The notes under the pieces: generated by a model
What the model saw: the letters and a program-made list of their open reading frames with translations, nothing else
The model's database searches: none
What the model was told of the DNA's origin: nothing
Part shown: piece by piece, positions 17,578-26,731 of the stretch
Layout of the letters: each line of letters opens with the position of its first letter
Numbering within the stretch: the first letter of the stretch is position 1
Origin: Bacteroidota bacterium
GTDB lineage: Bacteria; Bacteroidota; Bacteroidia; JAFLBG01
Reading direction: 5' to 3'
Assembly: GCA_017303975.1 (NCBI GenBank)
Contig: JAFLBG010000002.1
Span: 106,491-170,490, forward strand
DNA: 64,000 nt
Translations under genes and position numbers: made by a program

Positions 17578-20460
17578 TTAACGAATTAAAGTAACATGCC
17601 CAAGCAAATTATGTATTTTACTTTGGGTGTCTTTTATTCGCACCTTCCACACATACACATCTTGCTGCGCAATTCTTGTATCTCCCCCAACTCTTCCATC
17701 CCACCCTTTTGTAATATCAGTAGTATAGTAAATTGATTTTCCCCATCTATTAAATATCCACATTTCAAACTCATCTACCCCAACACCTTGTCCCCTAAAG
17801 GTGTTATTTACATCGTCTCCATTACCCGGAGTAAATGCGTTAGGTGCAAAAAAGATAAAGCCCGGTTTTATTTCTACGGGCTTAGTGGCTGTATCTCTAC
17901 AACCATAAGAGTTTTCAACAATAAGTTGTGTTTGATACGTTGCCGGATTGTAACTATCGTAGTAATGAGAAATATTAGTATTTACAGAATCTATGGATGA
18001 AAAATCGCCAAAATCCCACCACCACTTGGTATAATCAACTGAGTTGTTGATGTAGTAAATAAGAGGAGTAACTACAGTTGTATATGGTGGATCTGGAGTA
18101 TAATCTGCTATGGGGTTTGGGTACACTGAAATAGCGCTAACATCAACCACAGAGTCTTTACAGCCTTTATTGGTAGTAACAACTAGCTTAACATCAAACA
18201 AAGCAACTTGGGTGGTGCTACTATTATCGTAGCAATGCAATTGAGTAGAATTTGTAGTTGAAGATATTTTTGAACCGTCTCCAAAATACCAATCCCATAT
18301 AGCATTTTGAGAAGGATTTATACCGGAAGGTGTTGCATCTGTAAATGTAACGCAATGAAGCGGACAGCCCGCTGGCTTATCTAACGTAAATGCCGGAACA
18401 GGATTTGCAAAAACATTTACCGGCTTAGTAATAGTATCCGCACAACCATGCACAGATGTTGCAATCAAGCTTACATCATAAATTGCATTCGCATTGCCAC
18501 CGAGCGAATATTGATGCGTTGGATTTGCATTCGTTGAAACAACAGACCCATCGTCAAAATTCCAAGTGTAGTTGGGTGTGCCGCCTACATTGGCGTTGGT
18601 AAGAATATCGGTAACGTCCGTAAAAATTGTTGAGCTTCCAAAACAAGCATCTGTTGCAGTAAAATTTGCTATTGGATACCCCCAAACATCAACAGGCACA
18701 GCAGCGGTATCTTTACAGCCGTTTTCCGAAACAACTATCAAACTAGCGATATAATTACCGGATGCAGGAAAAACAAAGGTTGGAGAAGCGGTGGCATTAT
18801 CTACAGTGCCATTGGTTGTAAAATCCCAATACCACTCGGCTACCTTATTGGGCAATGGATTGGCCGGTGTAGATAAATCAGCGAATGTGGTAGCAATTCC
18901 TTCGCAAACCGATGTTGCATTAAATGCTGCAATTGGCGCAGGCTTTACGTTAGCCGAAAAAGAAGTATCGTTCGTGCACCCAAAATTATTTGTTACGGAA
19001 TAGGTATAGGTATAATTGCCCGAAAGCGCTTGTACCGTGCACAATGTATCTCCATTCGAAGAAAGAGAAAAAGCTCCCGGACCTGTAAAGCTTGTTCCAG
19101 TTACCGTTGCAGAGAGTGCAGGTAAATTTACATACAAACTGGTATCAAAATTCATCCCCCAAGCCCAAACATCTCCTTGGTCTTGTGCCCACATATCGCA
19201 AATGCGAAGTGTCCAAGTTCCGTTTAGCTCGCTGCCTACAAGTCCAGATAGTGGCTGCACACTCTCGTATGTTCCAGGTCCACTATAATTAGTAGCCCAC
19301 GTGCCATTAGTTGAGTTAGGATCCCAATAATAATCGCCTCCTAAATTGGCGCCACCACCACCTTGCTGATGTAGGATTACAGATTGTCCAGAAGGGCTGA
19401 TAATAGTAATGATTAAATCGCCAATAAACGTATGCGACATGTTTGCATAAATATTATTTAGCTGAGAAATGTTTGTAAGCAATGCCCCCACAGGGAAAAC
19501 ACTGAAATATTGGGTAGCTTCAAAACACTGACCCACATTATCGGGAATGTGAATTCCATCGGCAAAAACATCGTTCTTTGGTTTTGGGAATGGAGGTAAT
19601 TCGGCAGCAACATCCAAGCAATAAGATTCATAAGGGCAAACAGCGGGCGGAGTTGTAATAGTATAGGTTGGCTCCATAGCTACCAACACTTCTGTAAATG
19701 CAGCATTCTTATTTTTACATCCATTGTTATCTAATACATCTAAACTAACAATATAGCGTCCGCTACTTGTAAATGTATGATTCGTGGTAGGAATAAGAGT
19801 TGTATCGATATCACCATTCCCAAAATCCCAAATATATTTTGAAATAGTAAATGTTGGCATGGCTGTAGATGCGCTCCCATCAAAAGCCACAACTTGATCT
19901 TTACAAATTTGGATTGTAGGTGTGGTAGGTAAAACAACGCCTGCATTAGGATATGCACATGGAATTTCACATTTAACTGCTCCATTAAACACACCATGAT
20001 TTGTGGCATCGGAAACAAAATGCAATGTTAAACAGCCGGAAGGATTATTAATTGAAGCGTATGAAACTTTATTGTTTAGCTGGCTTCCGGAATACGAACC
20101 AAGACTTGGAGCAGACATGGAGTTGCCATCATACAATTCCATAAAATCTCCGGAGCCTAAATTAAAGGTAAACCATGTAATGTTTATTGCCGACCCAGGA
20201 TTATCTGGACAGATTGTAAGAGTAAAATCTTGATTGGCTGAATATCCTGCAGCGCTTACTCCACCTGTATCATAGAGCGTAAAGTCGCAATCACTCTCTG
20301 TTCCATTATGAATTAATATTTGTTGTGCAAAGTAAGATGGAGAAAACAACCCAAAATAGAAAAGTGCAAATAAAGAATGGATAAAATTTGTGCATCTACT
20401 TTTGCTGAACACAAAAGATTGAAAATGGGGTTTCATAAATTGGGTAATAGGGTTAAGCAT
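17578..20460 (-). CDS. CUB, P-domain and PKD protein, T9SS type B
   Basis: A 960-aa secreted protein. An alternative ATG at 20436 gives a shorter n-region; the signal peptide ends near SPSYFAQ either way. Residues about 50-165 form a CUB-like domain (ITWFTFNLGSGDFMELYDG, CLTLHFVSD). A PKD domain follows (YIWDFGNGDID), then at about 295-445 a proprotein-convertase-type P domain (MSHTFIGDLIITIISPSG, ELNGTWTLRICDMWAQDQGD). Four more PKD domains carry WYWDFTTNG, YTWNFDDGS, WDWYFGDGS and WWWDFGDFS. The C-terminal sorting domain (FFAPNAFTPGNGDDVNNTF, NRWGKSIYY, WDG) ends GHVTLIR and belongs to a different subtype from its downstream neighbours. There is no protease domain, although P domains often accompany proteases. 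It is probably the first gene of the minus-strand run reaching to 5934. Confidence 0.93.
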   Translation of the reverse strand: MLNPITQFMKPHFQSFVFSKSRCTNFIHSLFALFYFGLFSPSYFAQQILIHNGTESDCDFTLYDTGGVSAAGYSANQDFTLTICPDNPGSAINITWFTFNLGSGDFMELYDGNSMSAPSLGSYSGSQLNNKVSYASINNPSGCLTLHFVSDATNHGVFNGAVKCEIPCAYPNAGVVLPTTPTIQICKDQVVAFDGSASTAMPTFTISKYIWDFGNGDIDTTLIPTTNHTFTSSGRYIVSLDVLDNNGCKNKNAAFTEVLVAMEPTYTITTPPAVCPYESYCLDVAAELPPFPKPKNDVFADGIHIPDNVGQCFEATQYFSVFPVGALLTNISQLNNIYANMSHTFIGDLIITIISPSGQSVILHQQGGGGANLGGDYYWDPNSTNGTWATNYSGPGTYESVQPLSGLVGSELNGTWTLRICDMWAQDQGDVWAWGMNFDTSLYVNLPALSATVTGTSFTGPGAFSLSSNGDTLCTVQALSGNYTYTYSVTNNFGCTNDTSFSANVKPAPIAAFNATSVCEGIATTFADLSTPANPLPNKVAEWYWDFTTNGTVDNATASPTFVFPASGNYIASLIVVSENGCKDTAAVPVDVWGYPIANFTATDACFGSSTIFTDVTDILTNANVGGTPNYTWNFDDGSVVSTNANPTHQYSLGGNANAIYDVSLIATSVHGCADTITKPVNVFANPVPAFTLDKPAGCPLHCVTFTDATPSGINPSQNAIWDWYFGDGSKISSTTNSTQLHCYDNSSTTQVALFDVKLVVTTNKGCKDSVVDVSAISVYPNPIADYTPDPPYTTVVTPLIYYINNSVDYTKWWWDFGDFSSIDSVNTNISHYYDSYNPATYQTQLIVENSYGCRDTATKPVEIKPGFIFFAPNAFTPGNGDDVNNTFRGQGVGVDEFEMWIFNRWGKSIYYTTDITKGWDGRVGGDTRIAQQDVYVWKVRIKDTQSKIHNLLGHVTLIR

Positions 20461-20687
20461 TAGTAAGTTACCTTAAAAAAAAATAAAAATCAAGTACTCT
20501 CTGTACTTTATTATTACAGCACACATGGCAAGAAGTAACCGGTGTTTCAAAATTAGCTTTCCTATTTAACAGTTAGCGTTAGAAAATTGTAAATAAATAA
20601 GAAAAACCTGGCGCTGTTAATTTTAACTCACATAAAAATTTATTTATAATAAATGTTAAATTGCATGATATTTGCAATCCATACAAT

Positions 20688-21236
20688 ATGAAAAAAACAA
20701 CACTTATCCTTTATATACTTTTTGTTACTACAATTGTAGCAAAATCTCAGATTTACAAATCTAAATCGTGCGAAATAAGTTTCTTTTCCTCCTCACCGCT
20801 AGAAAACATAGAAGCTAAAAATAAAGTGGCTGTGCCTATTATGAATACTGCTACCGGAGATTTTCAAGTGCGAATTCCTATTGTCAGTTTTAAGTTTGAG
20901 AAACCTTTAATGGAGGAACATTTTAATGAAAACTACATGGAAACAGACAAGTTTCCGTATGCCATTTTCAAAGGAAAAATTTCCGAAACCATAGACTATA
21001 CAAAAGATGGAGAACACAAAGTAACCGTAAAAGGGAATCTTGAAATACATGGAGTAACAAAAGAAAGAACTATTGATGGAACTCTTACCATTAAAGGCGG
21101 AGAAATTACCGTTGTTTCTAAATTTAATGTACACATAGCCGACCACAATGTGAAAGTGCCCAGCTTGTATGTAAAAAACATTGCCGAAGATGTAGAAGTA
21201 AAAATCAACTCAACACTTGAACCTTTTAAAAAATAA
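20688..21236 (+). CDS. YceI-family periplasmic protein
   Basis: About 182 aa from the ATG at 20688. An in-frame TTG at 20661 would put nine extra residues before a perfect signal peptide (MKKTTLILYILFVTTIVAKSQ), so it is rejected. The mature part matches the YceI lipid-binding fold: SCEISFFSSSPLENIEAKN near the start, MEEHFNENYMETDKFPYAIFKG in the middle, and VKGNLEIHGVTKERTIDGTL with the conserved HGVT. YceI proteins form a lipocalin-like barrel that in known members binds polyprenoid ligands; the ligand here is unknown. The gene is 21 nt upstream of a DUF5777 gene, with which it is probably cotranscribed. This pairing suggests an electron-transfer or oxidative-stress role in the envelope, but that is inference. 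Confidence 0.9.
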   Translation: MKKTTLILYILFVTTIVAKSQIYKSKSCEISFFSSSPLENIEAKNKVAVPIMNTATGDFQVRIPIVSFKFEKPLMEEHFNENYMETDKFPYAIFKGKISETIDYTKDGEHKVTVKGNLEIHGVTKERTIDGTLTIKGGEITVVSKFNVHIADHNVKVPSLYVKNIAEDVEVKINSTLEPFKK

Positions 21237-21257
21237 TTAATTAGCTCTTTTTAGATT

Positions 21258-22193
21258 ATGCAAAAAATAAACACCCTACTTGTTTTTATCTTTATTACAA
21301 CCAATGTTTTTTGTCAAGAAGACTTACTTAGCCTTGTAGAACCGGATGCCAAAAGCGAAGCATTAAACGAGAAAGTAAGCGCTACCTTTAAAACTACCAA
21401 AATCATAAACGCACAAACAACTGAATCGGTAAAAAAAAACACGCTAGATTTTAGAATAACACATCGGTTTGGGAATATGGGTGAAAAAAGCAACGGTGGA
21501 GTACATACACTTTGGGGATTAGACAACTCCAATGACATCCGCTTCTCTTTTGACTATGGAATAACCGACAAACTTGCCGTTGGAATTGCTCGCAGCAAAA
21601 TGAACGAATTAATAGACGGTTCTATAAAATTTAGGTTTTTAGAACAAAAGAAAAAAAAGATGCCCATTTCGGCTGCACTTTTTTTAATGGCTGGCTATAA
21701 TCCACAACGATCTACCGACTTTTACGCAGGAACAGTGGGGGTAATTGAAAACAAAGCAATACACCGAATTTCATATACAAGCCAGCTGATTATTGCCAGC
21801 AAACTTTCCGACAGAATCTCAATAGAAATTTTACCAACATATGTTCATCGCAATTTTGTAAAACGCTATATTAATCCTGATAACGGAAAAGAAGATGAAA
21901 ATGGGATACTATCCGTTGGATTTGGAGGACGTATTAAAATAACAAAACGCTTTTGTTTATTAGCCGACTACTTCTATGTAGTTTCTGATTACAGAACTAA
22001 AAACCCAACCACCCCTTTCTACAACCCTTTGGCAGTAGGATTTGAAGTAGAAACCGGAGGGCACGTATTTCATGTCGATTTTACAAATGCAACAGGCATT
22101 GTAGAAAACAATTTTATTCCCTTTACAAACGATACTTGGACAAAAGGGGGATACAAGTTAGGATTCAACATTTCTAGAGTATTTAATTTTTAA
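21258..22193 (+). CDS. DUF5777-family outer-membrane beta-barrel protein
   Basis: A 311-aa protein with signal peptide MQKINTLLVFIFITTNVFCQ. Residues from about 60 on follow the DUF5777 pattern: LDFRITHRFGNMGEKSNGG, LWGLDNSNDIRFSFDYGITD, LAVGIAR, and a C-terminal half of amphipathic strands ending in the aromatic residue F (GFNISRVFNF), typical of outer-membrane barrels. It follows the YceI gene after 21 nt and precedes the DUF4271 gene by 28 nt. DUF5777 proteins have no established biochemical role that I know of; linkage with YceI and small cytochrome-like proteins recurs in Bacteroidota. A cytochrome-like lipoprotein is encoded at 35040-35411 in this window, but not adjacent. Confidence 0.85.
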   Translation: MQKINTLLVFIFITTNVFCQEDLLSLVEPDAKSEALNEKVSATFKTTKIINAQTTESVKKNTLDFRITHRFGNMGEKSNGGVHTLWGLDNSNDIRFSFDYGITDKLAVGIARSKMNELIDGSIKFRFLEQKKKKMPISAALFLMAGYNPQRSTDFYAGTVGVIENKAIHRISYTSQLIIASKLSDRISIEILPTYVHRNFVKRYINPDNGKEDENGILSVGFGGRIKITKRFCLLADYFYVVSDYRTKNPTTPFYNPLAVGFEVETGGHVFHVDFTNATGIVENNFIPFTNDTWTKGGYKLGFNISRVFNF

Positions 22194-22221
22194 TTATTCT
22201 TAATTTCTGTTTGCCATATTC

Positions 22222-23127
22222 ATGCTTGACTCATTAAATACAAAAAAGAAAAAAGAAAAAAGGCAGGAGAGGAAGAGCAAAAAAAAAGAGAAATTAAAAG
22301 AAGAAAAAAAAACTTCTAAAAAAAATCATTCCGAGCCACAAACAAAGGCAGATGATTCTTTACAAACAAAAAGCGTAATTAAGGTAGCCGAGCCAACTAA
22401 ACCAGACTCGTTAGCCTCATTCAACCTTTTTAAAAACCACGAACTCCAGCCCAAAAGCACCAAGCCCAGCATACACTATTTTAATAACATCACATGGTTG
22501 GGATGGATTCTCATACTTTGTTATGCCCTATTTATTTTGGTACGGAAAAATTATCGCAAACGCTTAACTGGCTTATTGGAATCTTTTTTGTCTAACAGAA
22601 ACACAGAAGGTGCAACACGAAAAGACAATCCAATAGCCAATCGGTTAACTATTGTTCTTTCCGTATTGTTTTTAACCTTGATGAGTTTGTTTTGCTTACA
22701 AGTAAACACCAACTTTCATTTTTTTGACTCTTACATTGGATTAACACCGCACAACTACTTTCGTATTTTTACTTTTGTTTTTATTTTCTACGCAATTAAG
22801 ATTGCTGTTATTTCATTAATAGGAAACACCTTTAGCGCAACAGCACAAACCAATCATCATATTTCAAGTGTAGTGCTTTACAACTCGATATTGACCTTTT
22901 TTATATTTCCGATCATTGCCATTATTCAATTTACCCCTTTTGTTTCTTCGGATAAATTATTTGTTACATCCTTCTTTTTATTATTGTTATTCAACGCATA
23001 CAAGCTTTTCCGAATGTTTGAGTCGGGATTTTCGCAACTTAGAGTTGGAAAATTCTATTTGTTTTTGTATCTTTGCACCCTTGAAATTTTACCATTGGTC
23101 GTATTAATAAAGCTTTTAATAAGTTAA
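22222..23127 (+). CDS. DUF4271-family membrane protein
   Basis: A 301-aa protein. The first 60 residues are a highly charged Lys/Glu-rich stretch with KKKKEKRQERKSKKKEKLKE, predicted to be cytoplasmic. Several hydrophobic segments follow: about 97-115 (WLGWILILCYALFILV), 145-165 (VLSVLFLTLMSLFCL), 183-205, 220-245, 250-268 and 280-300. This layout fits the DUF4271 family, integral membrane proteins restricted to Bacteroidota. It sits just upstream of hemD, an arrangement that recurs in the phylum, so a link to tetrapyrrole or envelope biology is plausible but unproven. No catalytic residues are evident. Confidence 0.85.
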   Translation: MLDSLNTKKKKEKRQERKSKKKEKLKEEKKTSKKNHSEPQTKADDSLQTKSVIKVAEPTKPDSLASFNLFKNHELQPKSTKPSIHYFNNITWLGWILILCYALFILVRKNYRKRLTGLLESFLSNRNTEGATRKDNPIANRLTIVLSVLFLTLMSLFCLQVNTNFHFFDSYIGLTPHNYFRIFTFVFIFYAIKIAVISLIGNTFSATAQTNHHISSVVLYNSILTFFIFPIIAIIQFTPFVSSDKLFVTSFFLLLLFNAYKLFRMFESGFSQLRVGKFYLFLYLCTLEILPLVVLIKLLIS

Positions 23128-23221
23128 TTTTTTGTTTTGGCAGAAAACCAAATTGAGAACCTATAAAAAGCTATTATTAAGTTAAAGTGGGGCATTAACA
23201 ACTTAAAAAAAATCTATTCAC

Positions 23222-24316
23222 GTGAAAATAAGTAGCATTCTAGTAGCGCAACCTAAACCCGAAACAGAAAGATCTCCCTATTTTGACCTGGCTTCTAAGT
23301 ATAAAATAAAAATCGACTTTATTCCCTTTACACACGTTGAAAGCGTAGTTGGAAAAGAGTTTAGAAAAGAACGTGTAAATATCTTAGAGCATCATGCCAT
23401 TATAATGACAAGTCGTAATGCGATTGATCATTTTTTTAGAGTATGCAGTGAGCTACGCATAAATGTTCCTGAAACAATGAAATATTTTTGCCCTTCGGAA
23501 GCTATTGCTTATTACTTACAAAAGTACGTGGTGTATCGTAAACGTAAAATATTTCATGGCGTAAAAGCGCTTAGCGATATTGCTGATGTATTAAAAAAAC
23601 ACAAAGAGGACAAATTTTTGTTCCCTTGCTCAGATACCCACAACGAAGACGTTCCGGAACTGCTTAAAAGCCTTAATATTAATTTTTCCGAAGCAGTTTT
23701 GTTTCGTACAGTATCTAGCAACTTATCAAAACTTGCAAAAGTTAATTACGACATGCTGGTATTCTTTAGCCCGAATGGCATCCGCTCGTTGTTTGATAAT
23801 TTTCCAAAATTCAAACAAAACCAAACTAAAATTGCAGCTTTTGGCGTAAATACAGCCAAGGCGGTAATTGATGCCGGACTAAAGCTAAACCTGTCTGCCC
23901 CTACTCTAGAAGCTCCGTCTATGCCTATGGCAATTGAACTTTTCATAAAAAATCCTGATAAGGCTCCACAAATTTTACTTACCAAACCCGAACTGAAGCC
24001 TGTAGTTATCGAAAAACCCAAAAAAGAAGAAACGAAAAAAGCTGTGGTGGTTGTAGAAAAAACCGCTACAAAAAAAACAAAAGCTGCAAAAGCGGTTGCA
24101 AAAAAGACTATAATAAAAAAAGTAAGCAAACCAGCAGCAAAAAAGATAAGTAAGCCAATCAAAAAAGCTGCAAAACCCAAAAAGGCTGTAAAGAAAATAA
24201 GTAAACCCGCAAAAAAAGCAACTAAGCCTGTAGCAAAAAAGACTTCAAGCAAAACCAAAAAAATTCAAAAAAGCCCAAAACCTAAAAAAGCGTTAAAAAA
24301 GAAATCAAAAAGATAA
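23222..24316 (+). CDS. hemD: Uroporphyrinogen-III synthase with basic C-terminal tail
   Basis: A 364-aa protein starting at a GTG (23222). Residues 1-250 fit HemD, which cyclises hydroxymethylbilane into uroporphyrinogen III in heme synthesis. Visible hallmarks are ILVAQPKPETERSPYFDL, IIMTSRNAIDHFF, LFRTVSSNLSKL, MLVFFSPNGIRSLF and IAAFGVNTAKAVIDAGL. From about residue 252 on, some 110 residues are composed almost only of Lys, Ala, Pro, Ser, Thr and Val, with KKISKP and AAKPKKAVKK-type motifs like histone H1 or bacterial HU tails. Such a tail is not part of the enzyme fold and makes the protein about 110 aa longer than the usual HemD. The gene is followed closely by rnpA and yidD. Confidence 0.88.
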   Translation: MKISSILVAQPKPETERSPYFDLASKYKIKIDFIPFTHVESVVGKEFRKERVNILEHHAIIMTSRNAIDHFFRVCSELRINVPETMKYFCPSEAIAYYLQKYVVYRKRKIFHGVKALSDIADVLKKHKEDKFLFPCSDTHNEDVPELLKSLNINFSEAVLFRTVSSNLSKLAKVNYDMLVFFSPNGIRSLFDNFPKFKQNQTKIAAFGVNTAKAVIDAGLKLNLSAPTLEAPSMPMAIELFIKNPDKAPQILLTKPELKPVVIEKPKKEETKKAVVVVEKTATKKTKAAKAVAKKTIIKKVSKPAAKKISKPIKKAAKPKKAVKKISKPAKKATKPVAKKTSSKTKKIQKSPKPKKALKKKSKR

Positions 24317-24340
24317 TTTTTTAATGCACATTTGTGCTTT

Positions 24341-24733
24341 ATGGTTTTAGCCAACTATCCTAAAGCATTGCGTATTTGCAGCAAAGCTGACTTTGATTTA
24401 CTTTTTAAAAAAGGAAAAGGATTTACTGTTTTTCCAATTAAGCTCAGCTATTTAAAATCGGACAACCATCCATCACAACAACCTTTTTTATTTGCAGCAA
24501 CAGCCCCAAAAAGACTGTTTAAGAGGGCTGTTGACAGAAATAGGATTAAGCGCCAATTAAAAGAATCGATTCGAAAAAATAAGCACTTGCTATTGGCAAA
24601 TACTAATCTAAATAGCCCCAACCAAACCAACTTACTGCTATTTACATATATTGCTGCCGAAAAATCATCGTCTGAGGTAATTGAGAACGCAACAATTAAA
24701 TTAATCAACCGTTTAATACAAAGTAATGAATAG
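24341..24733 (+). CDS. rnpA: Ribonuclease P protein component
   Basis: About 130 aa from the ATG at 24341; an in-frame TTG at 24332 is less likely. It is the protein subunit of RNase P, which assists the RNA subunit in removing 5' leaders from pre-tRNAs. The family signature [13 protein letters not shown] is present near residue 65, and the N-terminus has [19 protein letters not shown]. The usual KN or AP motif preceding it reads [21 protein letters not shown]. The last 8 bp overlap the start of yidD, indicating translational coupling. An rnpA-yidD pair next to each other is conserved in many bacteria, although rpmH and yidC are not next to it here. Confidence 0.95.
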   Translation: MVLANYPKALRICSKADFDLLFKKGKGFTVFPIKLSYLKSDNHPSQQPFLFAATAPKRLFKRAVDRNRIKRQLKESIRKNKHLLLANTNLNSPNQTNLLLFTYIAAEKSSSEVIENATIKLINRLIQSNE

Positions 24734-24950
24734 GTTAATTGGCTCTATTTTTGTATATTTAATTAAAGGGTATCAGGTGTTTATTTCGCCATTGCTAATG
24801 CCATCGTGCAAGTACACACCAAGTTGTTCGCACTACGGTATTCAGGCAATAAAAAAACACGGTCCTTTTAAGGGCGGATACTTAACGTTTAAACGCATTT
24901 TGTCCTGTAACCCATGGAACAAAAAAAGCGGATACGACCCGGTACCTTGA
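24726..24950 (+). CDS. yidD: Membrane protein insertion efficiency factor YidD
   Basis: A 74-aa protein with the family hallmarks [33 protein letters not shown] and [18 protein letters not shown]. YidD is a small amphipathic protein of the inner membrane that aids YidC-dependent insertion. Its length is normal for the family. It overlaps rnpA by 8 bp and is followed after 37 nt by the CtpA-type protease gene. Confidence 0.95.
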   Translation: MNRLIGSIFVYLIKGYQVFISPLLMPSCKYTPSCSHYGIQAIKKHGPFKGGYLTFKRILSCNPWNKKSGYDPVP

Positions 24951-24987
24951 TTTAGTTTTTTCTAGTAGCTATTTTATACATTTTTAT

Positions 24988-26715
24988 ATGAAAAACATTT
25001 TTTCTTTCGTAAAAAAAACAAAACATTTCTTCATCGGGCTTTTAATCGGAGCCTCTGTAATAAGCTCCTTTGCCTTTGTTGATGATTACTTCGAAGTGTC
25101 TAAAAACCTAGACATTTTTGCCACCCTTTATAGAGAATTAAATGTGTATTATGTAGATGAGACGAAGCCAGGAGATTTGATGAAAAAAGGAATTGATTCT
25201 ATGTTAGAGTCGCTCGATCCTTATACTAATTACATACCCGAATCAGATATTGAAGACTACCGATACATGACTACCGGGCAATACGGTGGAATTGGTTCGC
25301 TAATTCGGCAAAAAGACGAATATGTAGTTGTTTCAGAACCATACGAGGGCTACCCAGCACAAAAAGCTGATTTAAGAGCTGGCGACATTATTTTGGAAGT
25401 AAATGGCGTTTCTGTAAAAGGAAAAAAAACAGATGAAATTAGTAAGCTCCTAAAAGGTCAGCCGGGAACATCGGCTAAGCTATTAATTAAACGAGAAGGC
25501 GAAGCCGCAACGATTGAGAAAACAATTGTTCGCGAAGATATTAAAGTAAAAAATGTTTCATATTACGGAATGATAAATGAAAATAGCGGATTGATAAAGC
25601 TTACCGGATTTACAGAAAATGCGGCAGGCGAAGTAAAAAGCGCTTTTTTGGAACTTAAAAAAAATCCGAATTTCAAGTATTTAATACTCGACCTGAGAGG
25701 AAACCCGGGAGGTTTGCTAAAAGAAGCCGTTGATATTGTAAATCTTTTTGTAGAAAAAGGAACTGATATTGTAAACACGAAAGGGAAAATAAAAGAATGG
25801 GACAAATCTCATAAAGCTACAAACAACCCTATTGACACAGAAATTCCGATTGCAGTATTAGTTGATAGAGGCTCGGCATCTGCAGCGGAGATAGTTTCCG
25901 GAGCTATACAAGATTTAGACAGGGGCGTAATCATTGGTCAACGCACTTACGGCAAAGGCCTAGTTCAGCAAACTCGTCCGTTAAGCTACAACGCGCAATT
26001 AAAAGTTACTGTTGCCAAATATTACATTCCTAGTGGAAGATGTATTCAAGCACTTGATTACGCGCATCGTAACGAAGATGGCGGAGTTGACAAAATTGCC
26101 GATTCGCTTATTACGGCATTCAAAACAAAAAATAATCGTATTGTTTATGATGGTGGTGGAGTAAAGCCGGACATATCGATGGATGACAAGAAATACAGCA
26201 ACATTTCGGCTACCCTCAGTTCTAAGGGACTAATATTTGATTTTGCTACCCAATATCGAATTAAAAATCCGACTATTAAAAGTCCAAAAGAGTTTACACT
26301 CTCTGATAGCGAATACGAATTATTTGTAAAATCATTAGAAGGAAAAGATTACGAATACACCACCTTAAGCGAATCAGCACTAAAAGAGTTTAAGGAAGAT
26401 GCTGAGAAAGAAAAATACTATGAAAGTATTAAATTAGAATACGAGGCGTTGAAAAATAAAATTGCAAGCAACAAAAAGGAGGATTTAAAAACGTATAAAC
26501 AGGAAATTAAAGAGCTACTTGAGTCTGAAATTGCATCACGCTACTATTACCAAACCGGACGACTTGAATCTAGCCTTAAGTATGATGTAGAAGCTAAAGA
26601 AGCTATTGCATTACTAAACGACAAGGCTAAATACTCTGGTATTCTAACAACAATAGAAAAAGCAGACAAACCTTTCAATCAGCAGGTTTTAAACAAAACT
26701 CCAAAAGACAAATAA
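24988..26715 (+). CDS. Carboxyl-terminal processing protease, peptidase S41
   Basis: A 575-aa protein of the CtpA/Prc group. Residues 12-30 form a membrane-spanning signal segment (HFFIGLLIGASVISSFAF). A PDZ domain spans about 95-180 (YGGIGSLIRQKDEYVVV, AGDIILEVNGVSV). The S41 catalytic domain follows, with LDLRGNPGG near 235-242, the serine site VDRGSASAAEI (catalytic Ser probably 298) and the general-base lysine in TYGKG (Lys 323). After about residue 440 a charged helical extension reaches the C-terminus. These proteases cleave near the C-termini of periplasmic or secreted proteins. In a T9SS-rich organism it could process envelope proteins, but there is no direct evidence for a link to the T9SS signal. 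Confidence 0.95.
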   Translation: MKNIFSFVKKTKHFFIGLLIGASVISSFAFVDDYFEVSKNLDIFATLYRELNVYYVDETKPGDLMKKGIDSMLESLDPYTNYIPESDIEDYRYMTTGQYGGIGSLIRQKDEYVVVSEPYEGYPAQKADLRAGDIILEVNGVSVKGKKTDEISKLLKGQPGTSAKLLIKREGEAATIEKTIVREDIKVKNVSYYGMINENSGLIKLTGFTENAAGEVKSAFLELKKNPNFKYLILDLRGNPGGLLKEAVDIVNLFVEKGTDIVNTKGKIKEWDKSHKATNNPIDTEIPIAVLVDRGSASAAEIVSGAIQDLDRGVIIGQRTYGKGLVQQTRPLSYNAQLKVTVAKYYIPSGRCIQALDYAHRNEDGGVDKIADSLITAFKTKNNRIVYDGGGVKPDISMDDKKYSNISATLSSKGLIFDFATQYRIKNPTIKSPKEFTLSDSEYELFVKSLEGKDYEYTTLSESALKEFKEDAEKEKYYESIKLEYEALKNKIASNKKEDLKTYKQEIKELLESEIASRYYYQTGRLESSLKYDVEAKEAIALLNDKAKYSGILTTIEKADKPFNQQVLNKTPKDK

Positions 26716-26731
26716 AATCAATTTTAGTACT

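Noticed and set aside
23746..24258. A 170-codon minus-strand frame opposite hemD
   Set aside because: It is the mirror of the Lys/Ala-rich tail (AAA and GCN codons read as TTT and GCN), giving a Phe/Ala-rich sequence with no start context; antisense artefact.
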